DNA from: Chloroflexota bacterium
Lineage (GTDB): Bacteria; Chloroflexota; Anaerolineae; Anaerolineales; Villigracilaceae
Assembly: GCA_013388855.1 (NCBI GenBank)
Contig: JACAEM010000023.1
Location: forward strand, 124,001 to 188,000
Length of the DNA stretch: 64,000 nucleotides
Reading direction: 5' to 3'
Part shown: positions 1-8,189 of the stretch, in pieces
Layout of the letters: each line of letters starts with the position of its first letter
Position numbering within the stretch: position 1 is the first letter of the stretch
Translations under genes and position numbers: made by a program
The notes under the pieces: model-generated
The model's database searches: none
Told to the model about the DNA's origin: nothing
What the model saw: only the letters and a program-made list of their open reading frames with translations

Positions 1-98
1 TGTTCGGTTCCGATTCCGCACCGCGATTCGTCAACGGGGTGCTCGGCACCCTCGCAGATCACCAGCACGAAATCCAGCAGGCGTTACAAAAGGCATAG
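1..98 (+). CDS. nusB: Transcription antitermination factor NusB, C-terminal end (partial)
   Basis: The reading frame is open from base 3 and ends at TAG 96-98. The last residues read FGSDSAPRFVNGVLG, which matches the conserved C-terminal helix of NusB (consensus around FVNGVLD). NusB is an RNA-binding component of the antitermination complex that acts on rRNA operons. Only about 31 codons lie in the window, so the call rests on this one motif. The tatB-like gene begins 7 bases downstream on the same strand, which suggests co-transcription. Confidence 0.6.
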   Translation, partial: FGSDSAPRFVNGVLGTLADHQHEIQQALQKA

Positions 99-105
99 CA
101 TCGCA

Positions 106-483
106 ATGGAAATACTTGGCGTTGGCGCCCCTGAACTGTTACTCATACTCATCATCGCCATTATCGTCCTTGGTCCAAAGGATATGCAAAAGGCGGGGCA
201 CACCATCGGTCGCTGGCTGAATCAACTCGTGCGCTCCGACGGCTGGAAAATCTTCCAAAAAACGTCCGCCGAGATGCGAAACCTCCCGACCAGACTGATG
301 CGCGAGGCAAACCTGGAAATGCAGGAAACGGAAAAGGAGATCCGCAAAGCCATCGACATGCGACAGAAACCCGCCGCGTCCACTCCCAGCCGTATCCCGT
401 CTCCGTCAAAAGAGGCGGAAAACACGATCCAGCCGCCTGCCGTTAAACCCTCCCCTGAACCCGAACCGGATCAACATGAGTAG
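106..483 (+). CDS. tatB: Sec-independent translocase TatA/TatB family protein
   Basis: A 125-residue protein with the standard TatA/B plan: one N-terminal membrane segment (about residues 9-22), the hinge LGPKDM at 22-27, an amphipathic helix (about 27-45) and a long charged, Pro-rich cytoplasmic tail. A glutamate just before the membrane helix (E10), the LGP hinge and the length favour TatB over TatA, but family separation by eye is not certain. The product would work with TatC to export folded proteins. The gene overlaps tatC by 8 bases, so the two are probably translationally coupled. No second TatA gene is visible in the window. Confidence 0.85.
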   Translation: MEILGVGAPELLLILIIAIIVLGPKDMQKAGHTIGRWLNQLVRSDGWKIFQKTSAEMRNLPTRLMREANLEMQETEKEIRKAIDMRQKPAASTPSRIPSPSKEAENTIQPPAVKPSPEPEPDQHE

Positions 484-1399
484 ATTCTTCAAAACGCTTT
501 GGCGGGTTATCACCTTTCCATTCGTACTCGTCTTCAATATCATCGCCTTCCCATTCCGAGCGATTCGCAATTTCAACCGTTTCCTAAACACGGAGCCTGA
601 TGACACCCCGCTGATCGACACCTTCTCAAGCATCGTCACAGAGCCACAGGCGCGTCAAAGCCTGTGGGATCACGTGGAGGAATTGCGCGCTCATCTTTTG
701 CGGTCAGTTCTTTATGTGACCCTTGGTATCATCCTTACATCCGTCTTCACACGAGACCTGGTTGTCCTGCTTGCCAAGCCGCTCGAAGATACCTCCCTGC
801 TTGGGACCATCGAAGTGACCGAATCCATCGGCGTCTTCATGAAGATCGCCCTGATGGGCGGGATTATTCTGGCGGTCCCGTTCGTTGCCTTTGAATTCTG
901 GTGGTTCGCCGCGCCCGGACTCAAGCCCCGCGAGAAGAAAATTGGTCTGGCAGGCATTCCGCTGGCAGGGCTTTTGTTCGCAAGCGGCGCAACATTCACA
1001 TATTTCATCATGCCTGCCGCCATCAACGCCATGGAAAGGTTCAACGAGTTCATGGGGTTCACCACCAACTGGCGTCCCAATTCCTATTACAGCTTCGTGA
1101 CCGGGCTGATGTTCTGGTTGGGCGTGGCATTCGAGTTCCCGCTGGTTGTTTATATTCTCACTTCCGTCGGATTCATCAAACCCAAAGTGCTGGCGGAACA
1201 ATGGCGCATCGCCATTGTCGTTATTTCAATCTTTGCGGCGGCCATTACGCCCACCGTGGACCCGGTCAACATGGGGCTGGTTATGCTCCCGATGACCTTG
1301 TTATACTTCTTCAGTATTGGGTTGAGCTACATCGCCTACGCCGGGCGGCGCAGGTCAGCCTTGGAGACCGAGTCGGCAGAAGAGAACGCGTCCGCGTAG
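476..1399 (+). CDS. tatC: Sec-independent protein translocase TatC
   Basis: A 307-residue polytopic membrane protein. Family hallmarks are the DHVEELR motif at about residues 65-71, the FEFWWFAAPGLKPRE loop around 142-156, and GVAFEFPLVVY in a later membrane helix carrying the conserved glutamate. TatC is the receptor for twin-arginine signal peptides in the cytoplasmic membrane. The protein is longer than usual: about 58 residues precede the point where E. coli TatC begins, and they hold a hydrophobic or amphipathic stretch at 5-30 followed by an acidic linker. The start overlaps the tatB-like gene by 8 bases. No clear terminator follows before the next gene at 1488. Confidence 0.95.
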   Translation: MSRFFKTLWRVITFPFVLVFNIIAFPFRAIRNFNRFLNTEPDDTPLIDTFSSIVTEPQARQSLWDHVEELRAHLLRSVLYVTLGIILTSVFTRDLVVLLAKPLEDTSLLGTIEVTESIGVFMKIALMGGIILAVPFVAFEFWWFAAPGLKPREKKIGLAGIPLAGLLFASGATFTYFIMPAAINAMERFNEFMGFTTNWRPNSYYSFVTGLMFWLGVAFEFPLVVYILTSVGFIKPKVLAEQWRIAIVVISIFAAAITPTVDPVNMGLVMLPMTLLYFFSIGLSYIAYAGRRRSALETESAEENASA

Positions 1400-1487
1400 C
1401 GGGTCGGACTGGCATCCAGCCTTTATAACGGAACCCAGCGCGGGCTTGCCGCGAAGCGGAATCGTCTGGAAGTTGAGGAGAGAGAGA

Positions 1488-3995
1488 ATGAAGTCACGTA
1501 TCACCATCCCGCGTCAAATCCTGGCAGTCATTGTCATCCTTGCCCTAGGGAGCCAATCCTGCGCCATTTCGCTGATCGAGTGGCCGGACTTGTTCCCCAC
1601 CAGCCCGGCTGACACTCCCGGTCCAATCGGACCGACCGCCACCCCTGCGCCGCGCGCCGAGGTGACGTTTACCGTTCAATTGCCCGAGCCGCTGTTGCCC
1701 GGTGAAGTGCTGGCGCTCAGCGTGGTGGATGAAGTAACCGGGCTGGCGCTCAACGCGTTGGATTATCAAATGGCGCCGCTGGATACGACCACGTACACCG
1801 CCAAACTTGCCATCCCCGATAAGGCGGTCATCCGCTATCGGTACGTGAGGCGCGGGGCGGGGCGTATCACGGAGGATACGAACACCGACGCGCCGATCCG
1901 CTACCGGTTGTTCCTCGTGAATGGACCAACACAGGTGGTGGACACGGTAAACAGTTGGGCGGATCGCCCGGTAAACACGGTTTCGGGAAATATTTATGGA
2001 ACGGTCGTGAACGCCGATACCGGCGCACCGATCCCCGATATCATGGTGACTGCGGGCGGTGTGCAGATCCAGACCGATTCAGCCGGACGATTCCAGTTGC
2101 TCGGCCTACGCGGCGGGACTCACAACCTGGTGGCCTACGCGCTCGACGGTATGTTCCAGACCTTTCAGCAGGGCGCGACGGTCGCGGCAAATCAGGCAAC
2201 CCCTGTTGAGATTCGATTGAAACCGGCGCAGTTGGTGAATGTCATTTTTACGGTATCCGTTCCCAGTTCCACGCAAAGAGGCGTGCCGATCCGCATTGCG
2301 GGCAATCTGCTCCAGCTTGGCAACACCTTCTCTGACCTGCGCGGCGGACTCAGCACCGTCGCAGACCGGATGCCGGTGATGACGCCGCTGCCCGACGGGC
2401 GATATTCGGTCTCGCTGTTCCTGCCCGCCGGGGCGGATGTGCAGTACAAATACACCATGGGTGATGGTTTCTGGAACTCGGAGTTCACCTCCACCGGGCA
2501 ATACGTGACGCGCCAGTTCATTGTCCCCAATCAGAACACGAACATCGACGATGTCGTCCAATCGTGGCAGGCGGGACCCAACGCGCCGATTCTGTTCGAT
2601 GTGACCGTACCGCAGGATACGCCTCCCGGGGATGTTATTTATATCCAATTCAATCCCTATGGTTGGACACAGCCTATCCCCATGTGGAAAATCGGCGCCA
2701 ACCGCTGGTCGTATAAACTGTTTGGGCCGCTCAATATCATCGGTTCGTTCGGGTATCGTTACTGCCGCAACGCCCAATGCGGTTCGGCAGATGATATGCA
2801 GACCGCGGGCGATTTGGCGCGCGGCAGGAACGTCTCTCCCACGCTCACCCCGCAGGACTTGATCGACACCGTCACCCACTGGACATGGCCACAGAGCGCA
2901 GGGAGCGCCACGCTTGTCGCGACAAACATCCCCTCACGCGGCACAGGCTTCATGGCGGGCGTCGAGTTCCAGTCATATTACGAGCCGAACCTTCAAACCT
3001 TCAACATCCCGGCGTTCCAGAATGTGCAGGCGTTGGGAGCCAATTGGGTGAACCTTACCCCCTCCTGGACATACTCGAACAACCACCCGTTGATCTTCTC
3101 CGAAATTCCCGGCAAGGACGCGTTTTGGTCCGACACCGTCACGTCCGTTGCGCAGGCGCGCGCGCTTAATTTGAATGTCGCCATCTTCCCGCATCCGCGC
3201 TTTGCGACCAACGCCAATGACTTCTGGCGGACTGCTCCGCGCGATTCAGGCTGGTGGGGAAACTGGTTCGACCACTACCGGGCTTTTGCCGTCCACTTTG
3301 CGGATCTGGCAACCATTTCTGGCGCGCAGGGATTGATCCTCGGCGGTGACTGGATCGCCCCGGCTCTTCCCAACGGGAAACTCGCAGACGGCAACCCCAG
3401 CGGAGTTCCCGCCGACGCGGAGGCGCGCTGGAAGAACATCCTCGCGGAGGTGCGCCAGCATTTTCGCGGAAATGTGCTTTTTGCCCTTCCCTACACCAAT
3501 ACCGACCTCCAACCGCCGGTCAACGTGCTGAAGGAGACGGACGGCGTGTATCTGCTCTGGTTTGCGAAATTGAGTAGCACGACCACGCCGGTCAAATCGG
3601 AAATGATCGCCGAAGCAGGCAAGTTGCTCGATAACAACGTCGCGCCGGTGCAGGTGCAGGTGAACAAACCTTTTATCATCGCGTTGTCCTACCCGTCCTC
3701 CAGCAGTTCGGCAACGGGTTGTCTTCCGAATGGGAGCGGGGGCTGTCTTGACTGGACCGCCCTCAGCCGCCCGAATGCGGACACCACTACCGTCAACCTC
3801 GACCTTCAACAGCAGGTGGACATTTATGATGCGATGTTCAACGCCATCAATGCCCGCAGCTGGGTGAGCGGGTTTGTCAGCCGCGGCTATTATCCGCCGG
3901 TGGCGTTGCAGGATAAATCCGCATCGATCCACGGCAAACCCACTTCAGACTTGTTGTGGTACTGGTTTCCGCGTCTGCTGGGGAACATCAAGTAA
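1488..3995 (+). CDS. Large secreted multidomain protein: sandwich modules plus glycosidase-like barrel
   Basis: An 835-residue exported protein. The ATG at 1488 was chosen because GAGGAGAG precedes it and a hydrophobic signal segment follows directly; C25 may be a lipidation site but the lipobox (SQSC) is weak. After a Pro/Thr spacer come a starch-binding-like beta module (about 35-150), a carboxypeptidase-regulatory-like repeat (about 165-245), two more CBM20-like modules (about 250-465) and a C-terminal region of about 350 residues that resembles a glycoside hydrolase TIM barrel. A role in binding and perhaps cleaving an extracellular glucan is inferred; no catalytic residues were identified by eye. 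A hairpin terminator follows at 4019. Confidence 0.6.
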   Translation: MKSRITIPRQILAVIVILALGSQSCAISLIEWPDLFPTSPADTPGPIGPTATPAPRAEVTFTVQLPEPLLPGEVLALSVVDEVTGLALNALDYQMAPLDTTTYTAKLAIPDKAVIRYRYVRRGAGRITEDTNTDAPIRYRLFLVNGPTQVVDTVNSWADRPVNTVSGNIYGTVVNADTGAPIPDIMVTAGGVQIQTDSAGRFQLLGLRGGTHNLVAYALDGMFQTFQQGATVAANQATPVEIRLKPAQLVNVIFTVSVPSSTQRGVPIRIAGNLLQLGNTFSDLRGGLSTVADRMPVMTPLPDGRYSVSLFLPAGADVQYKYTMGDGFWNSEFTSTGQYVTRQFIVPNQNTNIDDVVQSWQAGPNAPILFDVTVPQDTPPGDVIYIQFNPYGWTQPIPMWKIGANRWSYKLFGPLNIIGSFGYRYCRNAQCGSADDMQTAGDLARGRNVSPTLTPQDLIDTVTHWTWPQSAGSATLVATNIPSRGTGFMAGVEFQSYYEPNLQTFNIPAFQNVQALGANWVNLTPSWTYSNNHPLIFSEIPGKDAFWSDTVTSVAQARALNLNVAIFPHPRFATNANDFWRTAPRDSGWWGNWFDHYRAFAVHFADLATISGAQGLILGGDWIAPALPNGKLADGNPSGVPADAEARWKNILAEVRQHFRGNVLFALPYTNTDLQPPVNVLKETDGVYLLWFAKLSSTTTPVKSEMIAEAGKLLDNNVAPVQVQVNKPFIIALSYPSSSSSATGCLPNGSGGCLDWTALSRPNADTTTVNLDLQQQVDIYDAMFNAINARSWVSGFVSRGYYPPVALQDKSASIHGKPTSDLLWYWFPRLLGNIK

Positions 3996-4018
3996 ACGGG
4001 AATATGTTTCGGCTGGGA

Positions 4019-4048
4019 AAGAGGCGTGAGAAATTACGTCTCTTTTTC
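4019..4048 (+). terminator. Rho-independent terminator after the 1488-3995 gene
   Basis: Stem AAGAGGCGT (4019-4027) pairs with ACGTCTCTT (4036-4044) around an 8-base loop, with one G-T pair, and is followed by TTTCTTT. It separates the secreted multidomain protein from the penicillin acylase gene. Confidence 0.75.
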
Positions 4049-4104
4049 TTTGCAAACGTGTTGTATGTCCAGAATAAATTTGCCGAAGGAGGTACGTGTC
4101 AGAA

Positions 4105-6684
4105 ATGAAAATATTTTTGAAGCGGGCGGGGATCGGATTGCTTGCCATTGTCGTATTGTTGGGGGGAGGTGGGGGATTCTATTTCAAGAGTTATCTGCCC
4201 AATACCGTTGCTGAGAAATCGTTCCCGCAAATCGATGGGACCATTCAACTCGAAGGGCTTGATGGCGTTGTGGATATCTATCGCGACAGCATGGGCATCC
4301 CGCACATTTATGCCGCCACCCAGCATGACCTGTTTTTCGCACAGGGCTATGTCCACGCTCAGGATCGTTTCTGGCAAATGGACGTGTGGCGGCATATCGG
4401 GTCGGGGCGGCTTTCCGAGATGTTCGGCAAGGGGCAGATAGAAACGGATGCTTTTCTGCGTACCTTGGGCTGGCGCAGAACTGCGGAAGCGGAATATGCT
4501 TCCCTTGGCCCCGTTTCCAAAGCGATCATCGATTCATATACGGAAGGCGTAAATGCCTATCTCAAAGAGCATGACAAGGAGACTCTCAGTCTCGAATATA
4601 CCATCCTGGGATTCCTCAGCCCGGAGTATGAGATCGAGCCGTGGGAACCGGTTCACAGCCTGACATGGGGCAAAGCCATGGCATGGGACCTGCGCGGTAA
4701 CATGGGCGAGGAAATCGAGCGCGCCATCCTACTCAAAACATTGACTCCGGAACAGGTGGCTGAATTGTTCCCGGCATACCCGGAAGATCACCCGGTCATT
4801 GTCAATAAGATTGGGGATGGAATGGCGAAGGTTGAAAGTCAAAGGTTGAAGGTCGAAAGTTATACACCGGAAATCGAACTCTCAGCCACAGACTTGATGC
4901 GGTTACAGGGTGTCTTTGCCCGACTCGATGCCGCTCTCGGACCGGCGGGCGATGGTATCGGCTCCAATTCCTGGGTGGTCGGCAAATCGCGGACCATGAC
5001 CGGCATGCCGCTGCTGGCAAATGATCCTCATTTGAGCATCCAGATGCCGTCCATCTGGTATCAGGCACATTTGGAGTGCAAGCCCGTCAGTGAGATATGC
5101 CCATTCAACGTGGCGGGTTTTACCTTCGCAGGCGTGCCCGGTGTCGTCATCGGGCACAATGAGAACATCGCTTGGGGCTTTACGAATGTGGGTCCCGATG
5201 TAATGGATCTGTACATTGAAAAGGTCAACCCCGAGAATCCAAACCAATATGAGGTAAACGGTCAATGGGTGGATTTCGAGTCGTACACAGAAACCATCGA
5301 TGTCGTTGGCGGCGATCCGGTTGAGATCACGATCCGTTCCACGCGGCATGGACCGGTCATCTCGGAAGCGTATGGTCCACTATTAGATCAGACGACGGAA
5401 AAAGACCCGGAATTTGTTCCGTTCAGGAACCGCGTTGGACTGGATCTGCCTCCCAATTATGTTATCGCTCTCAAATGGACTGCGCTGACACCCTCCACAC
5501 CGTTTGAGGCAATTTGGGGCTTCAACCGCGCGAAGAATTTCGACGAGTTTCGCCAGGCTGCGCGTGAGTTCCACGTACCCGCACAAAATTTACTCTACGC
5601 AGATACAGCGGGCAACATCGGATATCAAATGCCGGGAGACATCCCCATCCGTGCCAACGGCGACGGCACGCTTCCCGTGCCCGGCTGGACGGACGAATAC
5701 GAGTGGACCGGTTTCATTCCCTTCGAGGAACAGCCGTGGACGCTGAATCCCGCCGAAGATTACATTGTGACCGCTAATAACCAGGTCAATCCCCGCGACT
5801 ATGGGCATCTCATCACCAAAGATTGGGATTACGGTTTCCGCGCGGAACGCATCGTGGATCTGATCGAGAATGCTCCCGGCAAGATCGATATAGCCTACAT
5901 CCAATCCATGCAAGGTGACTCGTTCGATGCGAATGGACCCCTATACGTGCCCATGCTCCTGAACCTGGACTTCAAGGCGGCGACACCCAACCAGGCTGCC
6001 GCCATGGACCTGCTCAAAGGTTGGAATTATCAAGACCGTGCAGACTCCACCGAGGCGGCGGTATTCAATGCCTTTTGGCGGCACTTTCTGCAAAACACCT
6101 TCAATGACGACCTGCCGGAGGAACGCTATTTCCCTGATGGCGGCTCGCGTTGGAACGAGATCATGCGTCACATTGCCGCTGACAGCCCCTGGTGGGATGA
6201 TAAGTTCACCGCCGACGTTGTTGAAACACGCGAAGACATCATGACGAGATCCTTCGTGGAGGGTGTTGCCGAACTGGAAGAAATCTTTGGGAAGGACATT
6301 TCCAAATGGTATTGGGGCGAGATACACGCCTCTACATTCCGAAACGGCACCTTGGGTGAATCAGGCGTTGGCTTGATCGAGGCGCTATTCAACCGGGGAC
6401 CTTATCCCACCGGCGGCGGCGAGTCGATTGTCAACGCGACAGGCTGGTCCGTCCGCGATGGCTACGAGACCAACTGGCTTCCCTCCATGCGCATGATTGT
6501 GGATTTGGGCAACCTGAACAACTCGCTCACTGTCCACACCACGGGACAGTCCGGGCATGCATACCACGATCATTATGACGATATGGCCCTCATATGGGCA
6601 AATATCGAATACTATCCGATGTTATGGGATCAAAAACAGGTAATGCCACAATCTGAAGGGCATTTGGTTTTACAGCCGAAATAG
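4105..6684 (+). CDS. Penicillin acylase (penicillin amidase) family Ntn hydrolase
   Basis: About 859 residues, usual for the family. An N-terminal membrane anchor or signal (about 1-30) is followed by the alpha-chain hallmark RDSMGIPHIYA and the AQGYVHAQDRFWQMD segment. The autocatalytic cleavage site GSNSW puts the beta-chain nucleophile at Ser287, and NNQ occurs further on in the beta part. These enzymes hydrolyse amide bonds of beta-lactams, acyl-homoserine lactones or other acylated amines outside the membrane; the substrate here is unknown. AAGGAGG at 4086-4092 could serve GTG 4096 (3-base gap) or ATG 4105 (12-base gap); ATG was preferred. A short heptamer-like repeat lies in frame at 4831-4865, just before the processing site. 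Confidence 0.9.
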   Translation: MKIFLKRAGIGLLAIVVLLGGGGGFYFKSYLPNTVAEKSFPQIDGTIQLEGLDGVVDIYRDSMGIPHIYAATQHDLFFAQGYVHAQDRFWQMDVWRHIGSGRLSEMFGKGQIETDAFLRTLGWRRTAEAEYASLGPVSKAIIDSYTEGVNAYLKEHDKETLSLEYTILGFLSPEYEIEPWEPVHSLTWGKAMAWDLRGNMGEEIERAILLKTLTPEQVAELFPAYPEDHPVIVNKIGDGMAKVESQRLKVESYTPEIELSATDLMRLQGVFARLDAALGPAGDGIGSNSWVVGKSRTMTGMPLLANDPHLSIQMPSIWYQAHLECKPVSEICPFNVAGFTFAGVPGVVIGHNENIAWGFTNVGPDVMDLYIEKVNPENPNQYEVNGQWVDFESYTETIDVVGGDPVEITIRSTRHGPVISEAYGPLLDQTTEKDPEFVPFRNRVGLDLPPNYVIALKWTALTPSTPFEAIWGFNRAKNFDEFRQAAREFHVPAQNLLYADTAGNIGYQMPGDIPIRANGDGTLPVPGWTDEYEWTGFIPFEEQPWTLNPAEDYIVTANNQVNPRDYGHLITKDWDYGFRAERIVDLIENAPGKIDIAYIQSMQGDSFDANGPLYVPMLLNLDFKAATPNQAAAMDLLKGWNYQDRADSTEAAVFNAFWRHFLQNTFNDDLPEERYFPDGGSRWNEIMRHIAADSPWWDDKFTADVVETREDIMTRSFVEGVAELEEIFGKDISKWYWGEIHASTFRNGTLGESGVGLIEALFNRGPYPTGGGESIVNATGWSVRDGYETNWLPSMRMIVDLGNLNNSLTVHTTGQSGHAYHDHYDDMALIWANIEYYPMLWDQKQVMPQSEGHLVLQPK
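4831..4865 (+). repeat. Degenerate heptanucleotide repeat inside the penicillin acylase gene
   Basis: Five consecutive 7-base units read GTTGAAA, GTCAAAG, GTTGAAG, GTCGAAA and GTTATAC. They encode a short KVESQRLKVESY-like segment in the linker before the autocleavage site. A 35-base array stays in frame by adding or removing three units (21 bases). Confidence 0.55.
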
Positions 6685-6689
6685 TTTCC

Positions 6690-6722
6690 AGAAGGGCAGG
6701 TCTACGACCTGCCCTTCTTTAT
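6690..6722 (+). terminator. Terminator between convergent genes, overlapping the VanZ stop codon
   Basis: A perfect 13-bp stem AGAAGGGCAGGTC (6690-6702) / GACCTGCCCTTCT (6706-6718) with a 3-base loop, followed by TTATC on the plus strand. It ends the penicillin acylase transcript. The stop codon of the minus-strand VanZ-like gene sits at the loop, so its last codons form one arm. Confidence 0.8.
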
Positions 6723-7070
6723 CTTCAATGTCAGCCATGAGAAGAAGATCACGCCCAGGTAGCTGAAGGCAAGATCAATCAGATCGAACGAACGTTTGGC
6801 AAAAATTTGTTGGGAAAATTCCTCGAGTCCAATCAGGAGGGCGAGTACTAAGCCGCATCGAACGACAACCAAATTCCGGTCTTGGCGGGGAAATGAACCC
6901 AAAAGGGCAAGGTCGATGAATAGGGTCAAAATCCCATACAAAATGAAATGCCCTGCCTTATCGCCAAAGGGGATCTGGTTGAGAAATCCGAGGAAGCCAA
7001 GCCTGCCGGCATCTGCAAGGACAATGATCAGGACGATGAAAAGACCGAACAGGGTCGCGATCCACTTCAT
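6702..7070 (-). CDS. VanZ-like membrane protein
   Basis: A 122-residue protein with about four membrane segments. The conserved VanZ-family features are the DKAGHFILYG segment near residue 37 and the ..LIGLEEFSQ... stretch near 80, followed by a final hydrophobic helix and a basic tail. VanZ proteins are small integral membrane proteins; VanZ of Tn1546 gives low teicoplanin resistance, but most chromosomal homologues have no known role. The gene lies 17 bases downstream of the ExoD-like gene on the same strand, so the two are probably co-transcribed. The 3' end is folded into a terminator shared with the convergent penicillin acylase gene. Confidence 0.75.
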   Translation of the reverse strand: MKWIATLFGLFIVLIIVLADAGRLGFLGFLNQIPFGDKAGHFILYGILTLFIDLALLGSFPRQDRNLVVVRCGLVLALLIGLEEFSQQIFAKRSFDLIDLAFSYLGVIFFSWLTLKIKKGRS

Positions 7071-7087
7071 CGTGAGTTTCTATTCGA

Positions 7088-7756
7088 TTATTGCAGGAGT
7101 TTGAGCAGTTCGGCAATGGACAACCCGCCGCCGGCAATCAGGAACGCGAAGTAAATGATCGTGGCAAGGTTGGAGAGATAGCCAAGCAGGATCGAGCCGC
7201 CATCTTTTTGGATCAACCCAACAGCCAGGAAAATCAACGCCAGGGCGGGCAGAGTATTACTGAATGGGATGAACCCGAACGGAGCCATCAGCAGGAGCGC
7301 GGCGAGGATGAACGACAGATTATTTAAAAGCGACATCAGCCCGTCAGAAGTCAACGCGCGCAGGCGATGAGGACGGCTGATCTTCTCCAGCCGGTGAAAC
7401 CAGACCAACGCCCGGGTGAAAGCGGCGCGTAGTTTCTCCGACGATATCTTTCGGGTGGCAATCGGTTTGGGCAACCAAAGTTTGCGCGCAAACAGACGAG
7501 TGACCCCAATCAACAGGATGCCCGTGCCAAAAACCGTGCTGACGCCGGGAATCGAAACCGGCACGAGAAAGACAAGGGAGAGGAAAATTGTGAGAAGCAA
7601 AAGGCTGTCTGCCCCCACAATATCCATGATTTCGACCAGGGTCACTTCGATTGGAGGAAGTTTTGCAATAATCAGCTCGATCTTTTCCCCAAGCGACTCT
7701 GCTTCCAGAGTCGCCTCTTCTTCTTGTATCATATCAATGTGATCCACTTTTGTCAT
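7088..7756 (-). CDS. Exopolysaccharide synthesis ExoD family membrane protein
   Basis: A 222-residue protein. The start at 7756 was chosen because AAGAAGGA lies a few bases upstream and the longer frame adds only low-complexity sequence that overlaps another gene. The pattern is typical of ExoD: a polar N-terminus, a loop with DxxGxxSLLL, a VPVSIPGVSTVFG segment in a membrane helix, a middle region RLEKISRPHRLR, and C-terminal helices. ExoD was first described as affecting exopolysaccharide production in Sinorhizobium; its biochemical role is unknown. It sits between a small membrane protein gene (65 bases upstream) and the VanZ-like gene. Confidence 0.8.
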   Translation of the reverse strand: MTKVDHIDMIQEEEATLEAESLGEKIELIIAKLPPIEVTLVEIMDIVGADSLLLLTIFLSLVFLVPVSIPGVSTVFGTGILLIGVTRLFARKLWLPKPIATRKISSEKLRAAFTRALVWFHRLEKISRPHRLRALTSDGLMSLLNNLSFILAALLLMAPFGFIPFSNTLPALALIFLAVGLIQKDGGSILLGYLSNLATIIYFAFLIAGGGLSIAELLKLLQ

Positions 7757-7821
7757 GTCCTTCTTTGAATAATTTCTGTCAACCAGGCGGGAAAACCCGC
7801 ACCACCCGCAACAGGCGCAGA

Positions 7822-8100
7822 TTATACCTTGCTTTCCCGCTCCACTTCGATGCGGCTGAGCCAGTCGCCCAAAATAAGGATAATCAGACTTCCTGTCGAA
7901 CACATACCAAGGTTCAACGAACCAAGCGGAAAAAATACCCATCCGCGCCACACGCCCACGAAATGCCCAAGCGTGAACCCCAGGATGCTTAACCCCAAAT
8001 ACAACATCAGCCGCCAAAATCCTCCGCCACGGATCAAATGATACAGCGCGCCATACAACAGAGCAATGAGAAGTGCAAGCAAAAGGATGGGGAGAGTCAT
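7822..8100 (-). CDS. Small hypothetical membrane protein
   Basis: A 92-residue protein starting with MTLPILLL at 8100; a longer frame to 8157 would add a polar stretch before the first helix and is less likely. Three hydrophobic segments (about 2-22, 28-50 and 60-82) suggest an integral membrane protein with a short basic and acidic C-terminus. No family was recognised. It is the first of three minus-strand membrane-protein genes (with ExoD-like and VanZ-like) that may form an operon. The ribosome-binding site is weak. Confidence 0.6.
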   Translation of the reverse strand: MTLPILLLALLIALLYGALYHLIRGGGFWRLMLYLGLSILGFTLGHFVGVWRGWVFFPLGSLNLGMCSTGSLIILILGDWLSRIEVERESKV

Positions 8101-8189
8101 GGGAGTTTCAAATAATTTTCGGAGGTGGGTTCCCAATTTCTTACATCGAGGTATCAAACGTTTTTAAAAATAATGCCTATGCGCAAATA

